NCBI GenBank assembly: GCA_016840165.1
Contig: JAEOSU010000070.1
Location: 1 to 64,000, forward strand
Origin: Promethearchaeota archaeon
GTDB lineage: Archaea; Asgardarchaeota; Lokiarchaeia; Sigyniarchaeales; SOKP01
DNA length: 64,000 nucleotides
Reading direction: 5' to 3'
Each line of letters starts with the position of its first letter. Within the stretch, counting starts at the first letter, position 1. The translations under genes and the position numbers were made by a program. The notes under the pieces were generated by a model. The model was given only the letters and a program-made list of their open reading frames with translations, did no database searches and was not told where the DNA came from. Positions 26,026-36,618 of this stretch are shown piece after piece.

Positions 26026-28344
26026 ATGAAAAAGTTAAACCTTTTATCAAAATTTAAAAATTCTTTAAAACCTCTTTTTAGAAAAATCATATTTAAAGAG
26101 ATCTATGTTGAGGGAAAAGAGCCACCTAAATCATTTGCTTTTGAAAAAGAATTTTTAGGCATCTATTGCATATTTTTATTCTATTCTTTCATTTTATTAC
26201 TTGGAATTAATTTTCCTGATAACTTATTTATTTATTTAATAACATTTGGGAATCCATTTGCTTTTGGAAATGCAATTGTAGCACTTTTTTTATGCCTTTC
26301 TTTATTATTTAGTAACGATAAAATAAGACTCTTCATTTTCGAAGGTCACACCGTATTAAAGCAAGTAATTTTATATGTCGGTATCACCACTGTTTTTTAT
26401 TTTGTATTTTTAAGTCTTTCCAGCCTCAATATTATGAGTTATCTTCTTTGTTTAGCAACATTCTGGCTTATATTATTAAGTACAAGATTTTTTATGTATT
26501 CTCGAAAATTTGCTACCAAAATTGAAGCTCAAGCTATAGAAAAGTATTCATCATTACGGCGAGCAGGGGCTTTTATCACCCCTTATTTTATTTTAGGCGT
26601 TTTAGTGGCATTAGCATTGATATATCGGAGTTTTTTAGTCTTTATATCGTTAGATCTATTTGCTTTATCTGATCCAGTCAGTGCGGTAAATATTTATATT
26701 ATTGAAATGCGTTTAATAATGCCTTTAATCTACTTTAGCCTAATACTCACTTTACTCTTCATTATATTTGAATTTGTATTCACAAGAAAGAAAGCAGAAA
26801 CAAAACGAGCGGGATTATATGATAACTTTACCTTTTCCCTCATTGTGTTATTTATCTTTTTCTTTCAGATCCTTCAAGTGACTATATTTTTATTTTTAAG
26901 CTCTGAAACCGTATCTGCTCTAAAAACTACAGTTGGTACAACAAGCTCACCTATATCGTATATTTTTATATTTGAATTTTTAATTTCTATGTTTTTTCTC
27001 TACCGCATTATTAAAAAGTTTGGACGATCAATTGGATGGCAACTATTATTCTTTAAGAGAGATGGATTGGTTCTTTTGATATTAGGTTGTGTATTTGCCC
27101 AAACGCTGAGCCGATTTTCTTTACAAACACAGATTCCAAATCAATCAATAACCATTTTGGGGAATTTCTTTATGGCAGATAAATATGTTGTTTCTATAAT
27201 TATGATCATCTTTCTTGGATTGACCCTACTAATTTACTATCTTAAACCTCATGAAACCTCAATGTTTATTCGATTACAAAAGGAAACGGTGGATAAAAAA
27301 GAAGAAAGCATGGATATAATCTATAAATTAATTAAAAGTGAGTATATTCGACGTGGAGATGCATATCCAATTGAAATTTTGGAAAGAGAATTGATTAAAG
27401 CGACTAAGTTACCGAAAAATGAGGTATATTCCTTACTGGATAAACTCTCAGATGAAAGCATTGATATTGTTTTAACCGAAAAGAAAAATGATTATGGTAT
27501 AAAACAGAAATTCATTGATTTTACATCAGTAACCGAGAAATTTGACAGCAAAACTGTTGCAGAAAGAAAAGCGAAGAATTTTTTATCTCAACGATTATAT
27601 AAAACAATTTCGAGCAAAAAAACTAAAGATTTGAAACTAAGTAGCAACATTAAATCGGAAAAAGCATCTGATCAATTTTTGAGCTCCTTAGCAACGGATA
27701 TATCAAAAAAACATAGAGATGAGCAAAAAATCAAATTAAAACAAAACAATACAGAAATCTCATTTATTAGAAAGGAGGTCCCTGAGTCATTAAAGCATTC
27801 AATATTAACTATACTTAAAAAGGAGTATATCTATCGTATTGAAAATAAAGAGAAATATCCTGATTTTACTTATCCCATATCAGAAATCGCCTCTACAGTC
27901 CAATTGGAAACAAGAATTAATCCAGGAGAATTATATCCTATCTTGGAAACCCTTAATCAAACTGATATAGAATTAAGATTACTAGATAATCCCAATGAAC
28001 CAGAAGATAAAATAATTGACTTTTATCCTATAGATGATGATTTAAATTATACTTTGTCAAGTTTTAGACCCAACCAATATTCTAAGATTAAGATAGAATT
28101 TATGAATAATTTTATTAAACATTTAAAACGCAAACGTGTTAAAGCAACTCTCTCTAAGATAAAGAAGAATATATCAAATGAAAATGAGGAACAGAAATAC
28201 TGGAATAAACTTTATCAAATTTTAATTAATTATTTTCCGAATTTCGAGGAAGTTCTCCAAAAAGAGAGAGAGGGTGGAGATATATCAAAAGTTCTTAAAA
28301 TATTCCCTCTCAAAGATATTGATGTATTCAATATTGAATCCTAA
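26026..28344 (+). CDS. membrane protein with two related cytosolic winged-helix-like domains
   Basis: A 772-residue protein. Residues about 45-415 carry roughly ten hydrophobic spans with no transporter signature. The cytosolic part from about 425 contains two similar units: 426-505 (IIYKLIKSEYIRRGDAYPI, then LPKNEVYSLLDKL, then KQKFIDF) and 586-670 (ILTILKKEYIYRI, then NPGELYPILETLNQT, then EDKIIDFYPI). Each has the helix-helix-wing order of a winged helix. The units are joined by a Lys-rich linker. This suggests a membrane-tethered regulator or a protein-interaction platform. I do not recognise a family. It is followed by an MFS transporter after about 105 bases. Confidence 0.7.
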   Translation: MKKLNLLSKFKNSLKPLFRKIIFKEIYVEGKEPPKSFAFEKEFLGIYCIFLFYSFILLLGINFPDNLFIYLITFGNPFAFGNAIVALFLCLSLLFSNDKIRLFIFEGHTVLKQVILYVGITTVFYFVFLSLSSLNIMSYLLCLATFWLILLSTRFFMYSRKFATKIEAQAIEKYSSLRRAGAFITPYFILGVLVALALIYRSFLVFISLDLFALSDPVSAVNIYIIEMRLIMPLIYFSLILTLLFIIFEFVFTRKKAETKRAGLYDNFTFSLIVLFIFFFQILQVTIFLFLSSETVSALKTTVGTTSSPISYIFIFEFLISMFFLYRIIKKFGRSIGWQLLFFKRDGLVLLILGCVFAQTLSRFSLQTQIPNQSITILGNFFMADKYVVSIIMIIFLGLTLLIYYLKPHETSMFIRLQKETVDKKEESMDIIYKLIKSEYIRRGDAYPIEILERELIKATKLPKNEVYSLLDKLSDESIDIVLTEKKNDYGIKQKFIDFTSVTEKFDSKTVAERKAKNFLSQRLYKTISSKKTKDLKLSSNIKSEKASDQFLSSLATDISKKHRDEQKIKLKQNNTEISFIRKEVPESLKHSILTILKKEYIYRIENKEKYPDFTYPISEIASTVQLETRINPGELYPILETLNQTDIELRLLDNPNEPEDKIIDFYPIDDDLNYTLSSFRPNQYSKIKIEFMNNFIKHLKRKRVKATLSKIKKNISNENEEQKYWNKLYQILINYFPNFEEVLQKEREGGDISKVLKIFPLKDIDVFNIES

Positions 28345-28450
28345 TTTTATACTTTCCCCTAATTATTTTTTTAAAAGAAAAATTCAAGTAAGAAAAATTA
28401 TTTATCTGAATCAATCATACCGATTTAAATCATAGTAGTTCGTGGAATAA

Positions 28451-29728
28451 TTGGTTCAAAAGCAATTACTTAAGGTATTTACTGGTATCTCTTCGTTTCA
28501 ATTCCTAGCTATGTTTAGAAGAGGGATGTTTTACACGTATCTGTCAATTTATTTGAGAGATTTTTTAAAGTTATCCGTTACGGAAACTACATTATATGCA
28601 ACCATCCCAATGATCTTTTCAGTCATCTTTCAGAATTTTGTCTGGGGTCCTTTAAGTGATCGATGGCAAAAACGCAGGACACTCATAATATTAGGAGAGA
28701 TACTAGCCGGATTCGGAACCATTTTAGTGTGGCTAATACATTCCTTATTTTCTGTTTTTTTAATAGCGGGATATATAATAATTATAGGACTTGCTTGTAT
28801 TGAGATTTTTTGGAGTATGTCGAATATAGGCTGGAGTGCTTTAATAAGTGATCTCTACCCTTTAAAAGAAAGAAGTAGAGTAATGGGGGATTTAACTAGT
28901 ATTGGGGGAATAGGCCGGATAATAGGAATCACTATTGGTGGTTATTTGTATGATAATGGCTTTGGATTCCGAAATGGTACACTTTTTTTTATCGCTTCGA
29001 TAGTTATGTTCTTATCGACTATTCCAATGGTCTTTACTCCAGAAGGAGGAATTAAAATAACTCGAGATTCTATTATTGAACCAGAGAATACAAATTATAA
29101 TCAAAATAATTATAAAACTATTTTTATAATCTTTATTATTGCATTAGTCTTCGTTAATTTCGGTCGAAATTCGATTTCAACGATATATAGCCAATATCTA
29201 ATCTTAGATGAGGGATTTAATGTCGATAGTATATTATTGAGTTACATTGCTAATTTTCGTTCAATTGCGGTGTTATTCATTGGCGTAATTGCCGGTAGAA
29301 TAAGTAAAAAATTTGGGGATTCCAAAATCTTTATTATCGGAGTAATTTTTGCAATAATTGCCCTTCTAATAACAGGATTAACAGATGAATTATTATTTAT
29401 CTTCATTGGGAGTTTCCTCATCGGAACTACTGATGTTATCATATCTGCATCATCTTATACGATCGCTTCTGATCTCATTCCACCAAAAATACGAGCTAAA
29501 CTGTTTGGAGTATATAACACTACTTTTTTTCTTTCTTGGGGCCTCGCTACTACTTTAGTTTCTGGTCCACTTATTGATCTATTGATTAACGGAGGAATTA
29601 ATGAGGTTATTGCCTATCAAACTGCCTTTATCGTAGCCGCTTTAATAACTTCAATAGGTTTTTTAATTTTTATTATATTAACGATTCTACTTTACGTTAA
29701 AAAGAAAAAAGAAAGAACCAATACTTGA
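28451..29728 (+). CDS. major facilitator superfamily transporter
   Basis: A 425-residue protein with about twelve membrane spans in two halves of six. The loop between spans 2 and 3 carries the MFS motif A (GPLSDRWQKRR), and a weaker copy follows in the second half (GRISKKFGDSK). The start is TTG at 28451, because the first ATG in frame (about residue 21) would cut into the first span. Substrate cannot be predicted; the general type is that of drug or sugar exporters. It converges with the small zinc protein gene, with about 37 bases between stops. Confidence 0.83.
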   Translation: MVQKQLLKVFTGISSFQFLAMFRRGMFYTYLSIYLRDFLKLSVTETTLYATIPMIFSVIFQNFVWGPLSDRWQKRRTLIILGEILAGFGTILVWLIHSLFSVFLIAGYIIIIGLACIEIFWSMSNIGWSALISDLYPLKERSRVMGDLTSIGGIGRIIGITIGGYLYDNGFGFRNGTLFFIASIVMFLSTIPMVFTPEGGIKITRDSIIEPENTNYNQNNYKTIFIIFIIALVFVNFGRNSISTIYSQYLILDEGFNVDSILLSYIANFRSIAVLFIGVIAGRISKKFGDSKIFIIGVIFAIIALLITGLTDELLFIFIGSFLIGTTDVIISASSYTIASDLIPPKIRAKLFGVYNTTFFLSWGLATTLVSGPLIDLLINGGINEVIAYQTAFIVAALITSIGFLIFIILTILLYVKKKKERTNT

Positions 29729-29765
29729 TTTCTACAACCTTTTAAAAAAGAGTAAAAAAAATTAA

Positions 29766-29939
29766 TTATTTACAACAATCTTCACATACAAATTCATCTA
29801 ATGAAATATAACCGCATTGTCCACCCATATAACACTCTAATTGATTAGTTTCTTCGTTATATACCATACTATATCCACATTGCACAGGTAAGGTTTCAAT
29901 AACTTTGCCACATTTCGTACAAACCAGTTTTTTCACCAC
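29766..29939 (-). CDS. 57-aa zinc-binding protein, standalone copy of the CopA C-terminal module
   Basis: A 57-residue protein beginning with GTG at 29939 (a second GTG follows at 29936), preceded at good spacing by GGAGGTGA. The sequence has CTKCG at the N-terminus, then VQCGYSM, CYMGGQCG and a terminal CEDCC, so nine Cys in all. The pattern KLxCxxC ... CGxxM ... LxCxMGxxCG matches the last 55 residues of the copper ATPase encoded just upstream on the same strand (start 17 bases after that gene's stop). The two are likely co-transcribed. It is probably a small metal-binding protein or chaperone for the same transition metal; which metal is bound is not shown by sequence. Confidence 0.75.
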   Translation of the reverse strand: MVKKLVCTKCGKVIETLPVQCGYSMVYNEETNQLECYMGGQCGYISLDEFVCEDCCK

Positions 29940-29956
29940 CTTTCACCTCCATATCT

Positions 29957-32938
29957 TTATTCTATAACTATCATAGATTTTCCATGGTGTTTTGGAATGG
30001 ACTCAGCCCCACAGGAAGCACCCATCCAGCAAACCAGTTGATCGCCTTCTTGGTGCATTGGCTTACCACAATGTGAAGGTATCTCTTGTTCATAATCACA
30101 TTCTTGACATTTTAATTTTCCCATAACTTTATCACTCTTACTTTTTTCATTATTTTTAATAAATTTTTCAGGATTGTTTTTAAATTCAGTTCGACAAGAT
30201 TCACTACAGAAATAGTATTCCTTCCCTTCATATTCATAAGATACCCAATCTTCTGGATTCCCTTTCATACCACAAACCGGATCAATAACTTCTTCAGATT
30301 CTTCCCTTTTCATCATTAATTTAGGATTCATATTATCATAATTTTTAAATTTATCTGGATTTCGTTTGAAATGAGCTTCACAGTTAGGATTGCAAAAATG
30401 AAATAATTTATCTTCATACACATATTCAATTGCCCTTCTTGGATCGATTTCCATACCACAAACTGGGTCTATCACTTTCTCTTGAGAAAGTAGTATTCGT
30501 TCCTCTTCTACTTGAAGGGGCGTTTTTGGTTCATAGCGTTTCAGAAATAGGGCGTTAGTCACCACGGATACAGAACTAGAAGCCATGAATACTGCTGCTA
30601 AGTATGGTGGTAAAAAGAATCCTGTAATGTAATATAAAATCCCAGCCGCAATTGGAATACCGATAAGATTGTAAATAAAAGCCCAGAATAAATTAGTCAA
30701 CATTTTTTTATAGGTTTTTTTCGATAGATTAATTGCAGCAACGACGTTCCGTAGATCACCTCGCATTAATACAATATCTGCCGTCTCTATGGCAATATCA
30801 GTACCCGAACCAATTGCAATCCCAACATCAGCTTGAGCTAATGCGGGAGCATCATTTATTCCATCACCTACCATTGCTACTGTAGCTTTTTTATTTTTCT
30901 GTAATTTTTTAATAGTCTCAGCTTTTTCATTTGGGAGAACTTCCGCTAATATCTTATCCTCTTCAATTCCTAGCTTCTTTCCGATGTTCAATCCAGTTTT
31001 CTTATTATCACCGGTTATCATATAGATCTTAAGACCTTCTTCTCGCAATTTCTCCATAGTATAATATGCTTGGTCTTTAATTTTATCCGAAATGCCGATA
31101 ATTCCTCGTAATTTGTTATCTACACTAACTAATATTGAGGTAACTCCCTCTTCTTGAAATTCCGCTAATTTAGGTAAGTATTCACTAATTTCAATATTAT
31201 TATCTTGTATCAGTTTTTCATTACCAATAATTATAACTTCATCACTGATTTTTGCGATGATCCCTTTTCCCGGTTTTGCGTCAAATTCTTTTGGAGATTC
31301 TAATAACAATCCTCTTTGATTCGCCTCTTCAATTATAGCGCGTGCTAATGGATGCTCTGAACCCATTTCAGCACTTCCAGCAGCGATTAATAACTTTCCT
31401 TCGTCAAAACCTTCTTTATTTAGTTCCTTTTCAGTGAAAATCTTTGAAACTCTTGGTTTTCCTACTGTCAAAGTTCCAGTTTTATCAAATACTATTGTAT
31501 TTACCGAATTTATAGCTTCTAATGAGTCGCCACCTTTCAGTAATATTCCATTCTCTGCTCCTTTTCCAGTTCCCACCATAATAGCAGTGGGTATTGCTAA
31601 TCCCAGAGCACATGGGCATGAGATCACAACAATAGAAGTAAATACTTGTAAAGACATCTCTAAACCGATATTTGCAATGAAAAACCAATATAAAAAGGCA
31701 ATAATGGCAATTAATACTACAATAGGAACAAAATAATTGCTCACTTTATCAGCAAGCTTTTGTTTGGCGGCTTTTTTACTTTGTGCTTCTTTCACAAAGT
31801 CTATAATCTGAAATAGTAAAGTATCCTTTCCAACTCGCTCTGATTTCACTTGTAATAATCCTGTTTGATTAACTGTTGCACCAATTACTTCACTATCAAC
31901 TTCTTTCTTAATATATTTACTTTCCCCAGTAATCATTGACTCATCAACTTTAGTTTTTCCTTTAATCACTCTACCATCAACAGGTATTTTTTCACCTGGT
32001 CTTACAACAAGAATATCTCCAACTTCAATTTCTTCGATGGGGATCTCTATTTCTTTTCCATCCTTTAGGAGTGTTGCAGTTTTTGGCTGGAGACCAATAA
32101 GTTTCTTTAAAGCTTCAGAAGTTTGGCCTTTAGTCTTATGTTCAAAGTATTTTCCGATTAAGAGGAATGACAAAATCATAGACATTGCTTCGTAGAATGT
32201 TTTTCCATCAATAAAAAACGTAGTTAAAATAGAATAAACTAAAGCAGTAGTTGTACCTAGGGCGACTAAGACATCCATATTTGTAGATTTGTTTCTTAAT
32301 GATTTATATGCTCCGATAAGGAAGAAGGATCCCGCAACACCATAATTCCCAATAGCCAAGAAAAAGAGGAGTAAATTTCTAATAAAAGACTCAGCTACAA
32401 ACCAACTAATTGGTGTAATAACAAGTGTAAATGCTAATGATATGAATAAGATTCGAAGTCGATAATTCATTTCTTTTTTATGCTTTTCAATTTCCTTATC
32501 AATCGCACCAGCAGCTTTTTCAATGTCATATCCTAATTTTTTAATGTGTGTATAAACTTTGATCTCATCAATTTTTAATTCATTGAATTCGATAAATAAC
32601 TTAGAAGCTGCGAAATTACCACGAACACTGTGTATCCCTTCAATAGACTTCACTTTTCCAACTAATGAATTAAAATTATCCTCGGTGAGTATGTCATTTA
32701 CTTTAATATCTACTTTAGCTAGAGTAGATTTATATCCTAAATCTTTTATAGCCTTGTTAAACTCGTCATAGTTGGTTACATCCGAATTATATTCCACTGT
32801 AGCCTCTTCATTTGCGAAATTTACCACTGAACTGGAGACTCCTGGCATATCCTTCAGTTTTGTCTCTATTTTTAGCGCACATGATGCACATGTCATGCCG
32901 CCTAGCTTAATTTTTATTTTTTCTTCCGTTGATTCCAC
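29957..32938 (-). CDS. copA: copper-transporting P1B-type ATPase with two YHS domains and a zinc module
   Basis: A 993-residue P-type ATPase. N-terminal heavy-metal-associated domain with [11 protein letters not shown] (about 13-23), a second HMA-like domain at about 74-140 without CxxC, then eight spans. Motifs include TGES ([11 protein letters not shown]), the transport site SCPCALGL, the phosphorylation site FDKTGTLT and the hinge [18 protein letters not shown]. The CPC motif marks a Cu(I)-type pump. Unusual additions follow the last span: two YHS metal-binding domains, each with DPVCGM (about 820-880 and 882-938), and a 55-residue Cys module ending the chain. The expected function is ATP-driven copper export, with the extra domains handling metal at the cytosolic side. 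The small zinc protein gene follows directly. Confidence 0.93.
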   Translation of the reverse strand: MESTEEKIKIKLGGMTCASCALKIETKLKDMPGVSSSVVNFANEEATVEYNSDVTNYDEFNKAIKDLGYKSTLAKVDIKVNDILTEDNFNSLVGKVKSIEGIHSVRGNFAASKLFIEFNELKIDEIKVYTHIKKLGYDIEKAAGAIDKEIEKHKKEMNYRLRILFISLAFTLVITPISWFVAESFIRNLLLFFLAIGNYGVAGSFFLIGAYKSLRNKSTNMDVLVALGTTTALVYSILTTFFIDGKTFYEAMSMILSFLLIGKYFEHKTKGQTSEALKKLIGLQPKTATLLKDGKEIEIPIEEIEVGDILVVRPGEKIPVDGRVIKGKTKVDESMITGESKYIKKEVDSEVIGATVNQTGLLQVKSERVGKDTLLFQIIDFVKEAQSKKAAKQKLADKVSNYFVPIVVLIAIIAFLYWFFIANIGLEMSLQVFTSIVVISCPCALGLAIPTAIMVGTGKGAENGILLKGGDSLEAINSVNTIVFDKTGTLTVGKPRVSKIFTEKELNKEGFDEGKLLIAAGSAEMGSEHPLARAIIEEANQRGLLLESPKEFDAKPGKGIIAKISDEVIIIGNEKLIQDNNIEISEYLPKLAEFQEEGVTSILVSVDNKLRGIIGISDKIKDQAYYTMEKLREEGLKIYMITGDNKKTGLNIGKKLGIEEDKILAEVLPNEKAETIKKLQKNKKATVAMVGDGINDAPALAQADVGIAIGSGTDIAIETADIVLMRGDLRNVVAAINLSKKTYKKMLTNLFWAFIYNLIGIPIAAGILYYITGFFLPPYLAAVFMASSSVSVVTNALFLKRYEPKTPLQVEEERILLSQEKVIDPVCGMEIDPRRAIEYVYEDKLFHFCNPNCEAHFKRNPDKFKNYDNMNPKLMMKREESEEVIDPVCGMKGNPEDWVSYEYEGKEYYFCSESCRTEFKNNPEKFIKNNEKSKSDKVMGKLKCQECDYEQEIPSHCGKPMHQEGDQLVCWMGASCGAESIPKHHGKSMIVIE

Positions 32939-33099
32939 ATATATTCACCTTTCATCAAATAATCCTATTATAGTAATAGAAAATGATGTAGAAATAGCTA
33001 CTGATTATAATTTGAAATGATCAAAAGTTTTTTTCGATTATAAGGTTTAAATTTTGATGCTATAATCTATAAATTATTAATGATTCTAAGGGATTCATT

Positions 33100-33486
33100 T
33101 TATTGAGGTTCTTTTTTTGAGTAATATTTTTCAATAGCATCGTGGAGAGCATCAGCTGCCAAATTGCTACAATGGAGTTTTTGGGGTGGTAACCCACCTA
33201 AAGAATTAGCAATATCGTCCCTAGTTATTGTTTTGGCCTCCTCTAAAGTTTTACCTTTAGCTAATTCTGTAATCATCGATGAGGTCGCAATTGCAGCTGC
33301 GCACCCGAATGTCTGGAACGATATATCGTTAATGATATCCTTTCCATTCCTTCTATCCACTTTAATATAGATAAACATGAGATCCCCGCAAATGGGGTTT
33401 CCATATTCGCCACATGCATCTGCATCCTTCATCTCTCCCATATTACGGGGGTTTTTGAAATGATCGAGCACTTTATCGGAGTACAT
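33100..33486 (-). CDS. iscU: IscU/NifU-type iron-sulfur scaffold
   Basis: A 128-residue scaffold protein of normal length with the three ligand cysteines C33 (GNPICGDL), C62 (TFGCAAAIATSS) and C106 (KLHCSNLA), plus H105 and D35. It assembles Fe-S clusters using sulfur from a cysteine desulfurase, and a matching desulfurase is encoded ten kilobases away at 43439. It starts 17 bases after the stop of the beta-CASP gene on the same strand, an unusual operon partner. No iscA, hscA or fdx gene is adjacent. Confidence 0.92.
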   Translation of the reverse strand: MYSDKVLDHFKNPRNMGEMKDADACGEYGNPICGDLMFIYIKVDRRNGKDIINDISFQTFGCAAAIATSSMITELAKGKTLEEAKTITRDDIANSLGGLPPQKLHCSNLAADALHDAIEKYYSKKEPQ

Positions 33487-33503
33487 TATCTTTGTAATTT
33501 TAT

Positions 33504-35807
33504 CTAATTTAGAATTAATAATTTTCTCTTTTGAGGTAAAGATACTTTTTCTACGCCTAATTCCTTAACATATTCCACAACTTCAAATAAATTTTTAGCA
33601 GATTGGTGAAAGAAGCATACTTCTTTGGGTTCGAGATTTTCAATCATTTTAGTGAGCTGTTTCTTGTCAGAATGAAGTATGATTTTCAACTGAGGAACAA
33701 ATGTATTTATGAGTAATGCTCTAAAGGGCGCTTTCCATGTTTCTGAGAATTCAATTTCTTCAGCTCCAGAAACTAAAGATAGCCCTGGTTCTTCATGCAC
33801 CGATCCTGCAAGATAAACTAAATTATGTGGATTGCGACCAATAACATTAATGATGTTTCTAATTATTCCATAAGATATATCGGGCGGATGAGAGATGATA
33901 ATGTTATTCTTATTCCTTAAAAATTCTAAATCATCCACGCCAAACCATCGAAATTTGATACTGTTAAAGGGGTTGGCTTTATCACGAATGAGTTTAGAGA
34001 TTGGTCCATATATATATTTATAACGGGTATTTATGACTTGGATGTTTTTCTTTACCATCATATCAACGTAGATGTTAGGGCGTTTTTTAAAGTTTTTTCT
34101 TAATTGTAGCTTTCGGAAATATCTCCAGAAAATCAACATAAAAGTAATTGCTAAACTCGAGGGATCTGCACCAATGAGCACGTTATCTTCATACTCAGCT
34201 TTTTGCTCTAAAAATAATATTAAACTATGAAATGTTTCATTTATATCTCCGTAATCATCCATAGCACAAGTACCATCTATGAGTAAATAATCAATAGGTT
34301 TTGAGATCTGTCCCAGAAATCTTTTTGTTCCAGCAAAAGGAGTTATATCGTAGTAAGTATAATCTCCCGTATATAAAAAGCGAAAATCTTTGACTTTTGC
34401 CAAAATCATTAAAGCTCCAGGCATATGACCAGCATGATAGAAAGAAAGATAACATTCTTTCTCTTTAAAGTCAACTTTAGTACCATTTTCAACATATATT
34501 ACATTACTGACAATCTTTCGATATTCCTCCTCTTCGATTTCAGATTGGGATTCTTGTTTCAAAAAATTAGAATCACGTAGGAGATATAAATCCAAAGTAA
34601 TCCTAGAACAAAGAATAGGGATATCTGGATAATGTTTAATTAATTCCTTTAATCCGGAGATATGATCATAATGAGAATGCGATAAAAATATTGCATCAAT
34701 GCTTGGTTTCGATGTACTATAAGGATTAGCTATACTATCTGAACCATATTTATTAGAAGCTTCTGCATCTTCATGTGATGAATTTTTTAATTCCTCCTCA
34801 AGAAGTTGAGGTAAATCGTCTAAATATTCTGTAATATAGTGGAAATCTCCTTCTTCTTCTGTTTCTTCATTAGGGGGAGTAAAACCACAATCAATTAGGA
34901 TATTTAATTTTCCCAATCCTAAAATATGGGCATTATGATTTGGTTTAAGAATAATTGGATAGATTGTTACCCTAATATCATTTTTATTCGTCTCGTCTGA
35001 AATTAAAGAGATATTTTGAAAATAAGTCTCATCCCATCGTTTTTCAATTTTATCAATAGCTAGTGAGATATCACTTTCTCCAACTGCTACTCCTGTGATA
35101 TAAAAATACCAACCATACTTTTTTACCAGTGATTCTAAATGCTCATACATTATGTCAGCATTTAAAGATTTGATGACAATGACTCTTTCTTTCTCATAAT
35201 AAATAATTTTCCTTATGGATTTCTTTTCTTTCTCTGGAATCAAAGTATTGTTATAAAAAATGTCTTTTATGACCTTTTCAAAATCAGTTTGCGTTATATT
35301 TTGTGATTTCATCAATTTAAAGTATTGGAAATACTCTCTTGTATGATATAGTGAACGCATATTCCTTTTTTGTTTGATGATAATCGAAAGCTCATCATAC
35401 TCAAACAAATCTTTAGATATTGTAACTTCTTCTCCTTTTTTTTCTTTCTTTTGTTCTTTCTTTTTTTCGCTTTTCTTAGTTTTATCAGTTTCAGAGACAA
35501 AAAAAAACCAACCATACTCTTTAACCAATTTCTCTCTGTTCCAGATTATTTGTTTACCAGATTTAGTGACCATGATTATAATTCTATCTTCTGGATTGTA
35601 AATGATCTTTGATATAGAAGCTTTAGTTTTTTCAGAAATTATATTGCTTGATAAAAAAAAGTGTTTTAAAACTTCGTGCACATCTTTTTGAGGAATTTCC
35701 TCCTTAATCATATATTCTAAATGCCTTTTATATGACTTGATTTTAAATTGTGAAGTTAACTTTTTCTTTTCAATAAGTGGTATTTTTTTAAATTCCTCAA
35801 TGTGCAT
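33504..35807 (-). CDS. beta-CASP metallo-beta-lactamase protein with duplicated N-terminal KH-like domains
   Basis: A 767-residue protein. Residues 25-106 and 155-239 are two copies of one domain (ISKIIYNPEDRIIIMV ... KLVKEYGWFFFV and IRKIIYYEKERVIVIK ... SLVKKYGWYFYI), separated by a Lys/Glu-rich linker. Their pattern resembles the KH domains of archaeal aCPSF1. From about 275 follows an MBL domain (LIDCGF, then SHSHYDHISG near residue 375, AGHMPGA, YTGDYTYYD) and a beta-CASP region. An RNA-processing role, such as 3'-end cleavage, is expected from the family. The KH identification is inference. It is co-oriented with iscU, 17 bases apart. Confidence 0.78.
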   Translation of the reverse strand: MHIEEFKKIPLIEKKKLTSQFKIKSYKRHLEYMIKEEIPQKDVHEVLKHFFLSSNIISEKTKASISKIIYNPEDRIIIMVTKSGKQIIWNREKLVKEYGWFFFVSETDKTKKSEKKKEQKKEKKGEEVTISKDLFEYDELSIIIKQKRNMRSLYHTREYFQYFKLMKSQNITQTDFEKVIKDIFYNNTLIPEKEKKSIRKIIYYEKERVIVIKSLNADIMYEHLESLVKKYGWYFYITGVAVGESDISLAIDKIEKRWDETYFQNISLISDETNKNDIRVTIYPIILKPNHNAHILGLGKLNILIDCGFTPPNEETEEEGDFHYITEYLDDLPQLLEEELKNSSHEDAEASNKYGSDSIANPYSTSKPSIDAIFLSHSHYDHISGLKELIKHYPDIPILCSRITLDLYLLRDSNFLKQESQSEIEEEEYRKIVSNVIYVENGTKVDFKEKECYLSFYHAGHMPGALMILAKVKDFRFLYTGDYTYYDITPFAGTKRFLGQISKPIDYLLIDGTCAMDDYGDINETFHSLILFLEQKAEYEDNVLIGADPSSLAITFMLIFWRYFRKLQLRKNFKKRPNIYVDMMVKKNIQVINTRYKYIYGPISKLIRDKANPFNSIKFRWFGVDDLEFLRNKNNIIISHPPDISYGIIRNIINVIGRNPHNLVYLAGSVHEEPGLSLVSGAEEIEFSETWKAPFRALLINTFVPQLKIILHSDKKQLTKMIENLEPKEVCFFHQSAKNLFEVVEYVKELGVEKVSLPQKRKLLILN

Positions 35808-35927
35808 TAATTTATGATATACACAAAATAAAATAATGGTTTCGATTTAGTAGAAAGTGTTGTAATTTAATCTTCGAATGAGTGATTAGAAAAAGTAATA
35901 AAAAAATCTAGATGATGAATTTAAATT

Positions 35928-36506
35928 TTATACTTTCTTTCTCTTGTATAATTGCCAATGAAGCCTTTCTTTTGGAGGAAAATTACCTCCTTTAACAGAA
36001 CTCACTTGTTCTATTGAGATAAAGGCTTTGGGATTTATTACTCTAATGATACTCAATACTTTAGGGAGATTTTTTCTCTTAATTACAAGCAAAACTAATC
36101 TAACAATACCTTTTGTACCCTCTGCGGTCATTGTCGTCAATCCATAACCCTTTTCTTTTAACGCTTTAATTAACTCATCCGGATTTTCTTTAACAATTAA
36201 TTGAAGGTTTAATAATCCAATGGAAATTTTTTGCTCAATAATCAAACCTACATAATTTCCCATAGCAAATCCTCCTGCATATGCAAAATAATAAATGAAA
36301 TTAGTTAAATCACTGAAGATTTGACCGATAGCAAGTAGCCAAATCATAATTTCGAAAAAACCCACTAAAGGAGCTAGCTTTTTCTTGCCTTGTGATATAA
36401 AAACAATGCGAAGCGTACCTAAAGATACATCCCCTACTCGAGCAATAAAAATTAGTATTGGCAGAATTACCAACGAGAATATGAAATTTTCATACAAATT
36501 TATCAT
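35928..36506 (-). CDS. DUF5698/DUF2179 membrane protein (UPF0316 type)
   Basis: A 192-residue protein with three or four spans in the first 100 residues, including the family stretch FIARVGDVSLGTLRIVFISQ, followed by a soluble C-terminal alpha/beta domain from about 105 (KALKEKGYGLTTMTAEGTKG). This two-part layout matches UPF0316 proteins with a C-terminal DUF2179 domain. The biochemical role is not known to me. It is monocistronic by appearance, with about 110-120 AT-rich bases on each side. Confidence 0.75.
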   Translation of the reverse strand: MINLYENFIFSLVILPILIFIARVGDVSLGTLRIVFISQGKKKLAPLVGFFEIMIWLLAIGQIFSDLTNFIYYFAYAGGFAMGNYVGLIIEQKISIGLLNLQLIVKENPDELIKALKEKGYGLTTMTAEGTKGIVRLVLLVIKRKNLPKVLSIIRVINPKAFISIEQVSSVKGGNFPPKERLHWQLYKRKKV

Positions 36507-36618
36507 AGGAACTTACACCTTAAATTATAAAATATTTTTATTGAAAATCGATTCCATATTCTTTTCCCTATTTATTAGGTTCTCATTTATAAAATATTGA
36601 TTCTATATTAAATATATT

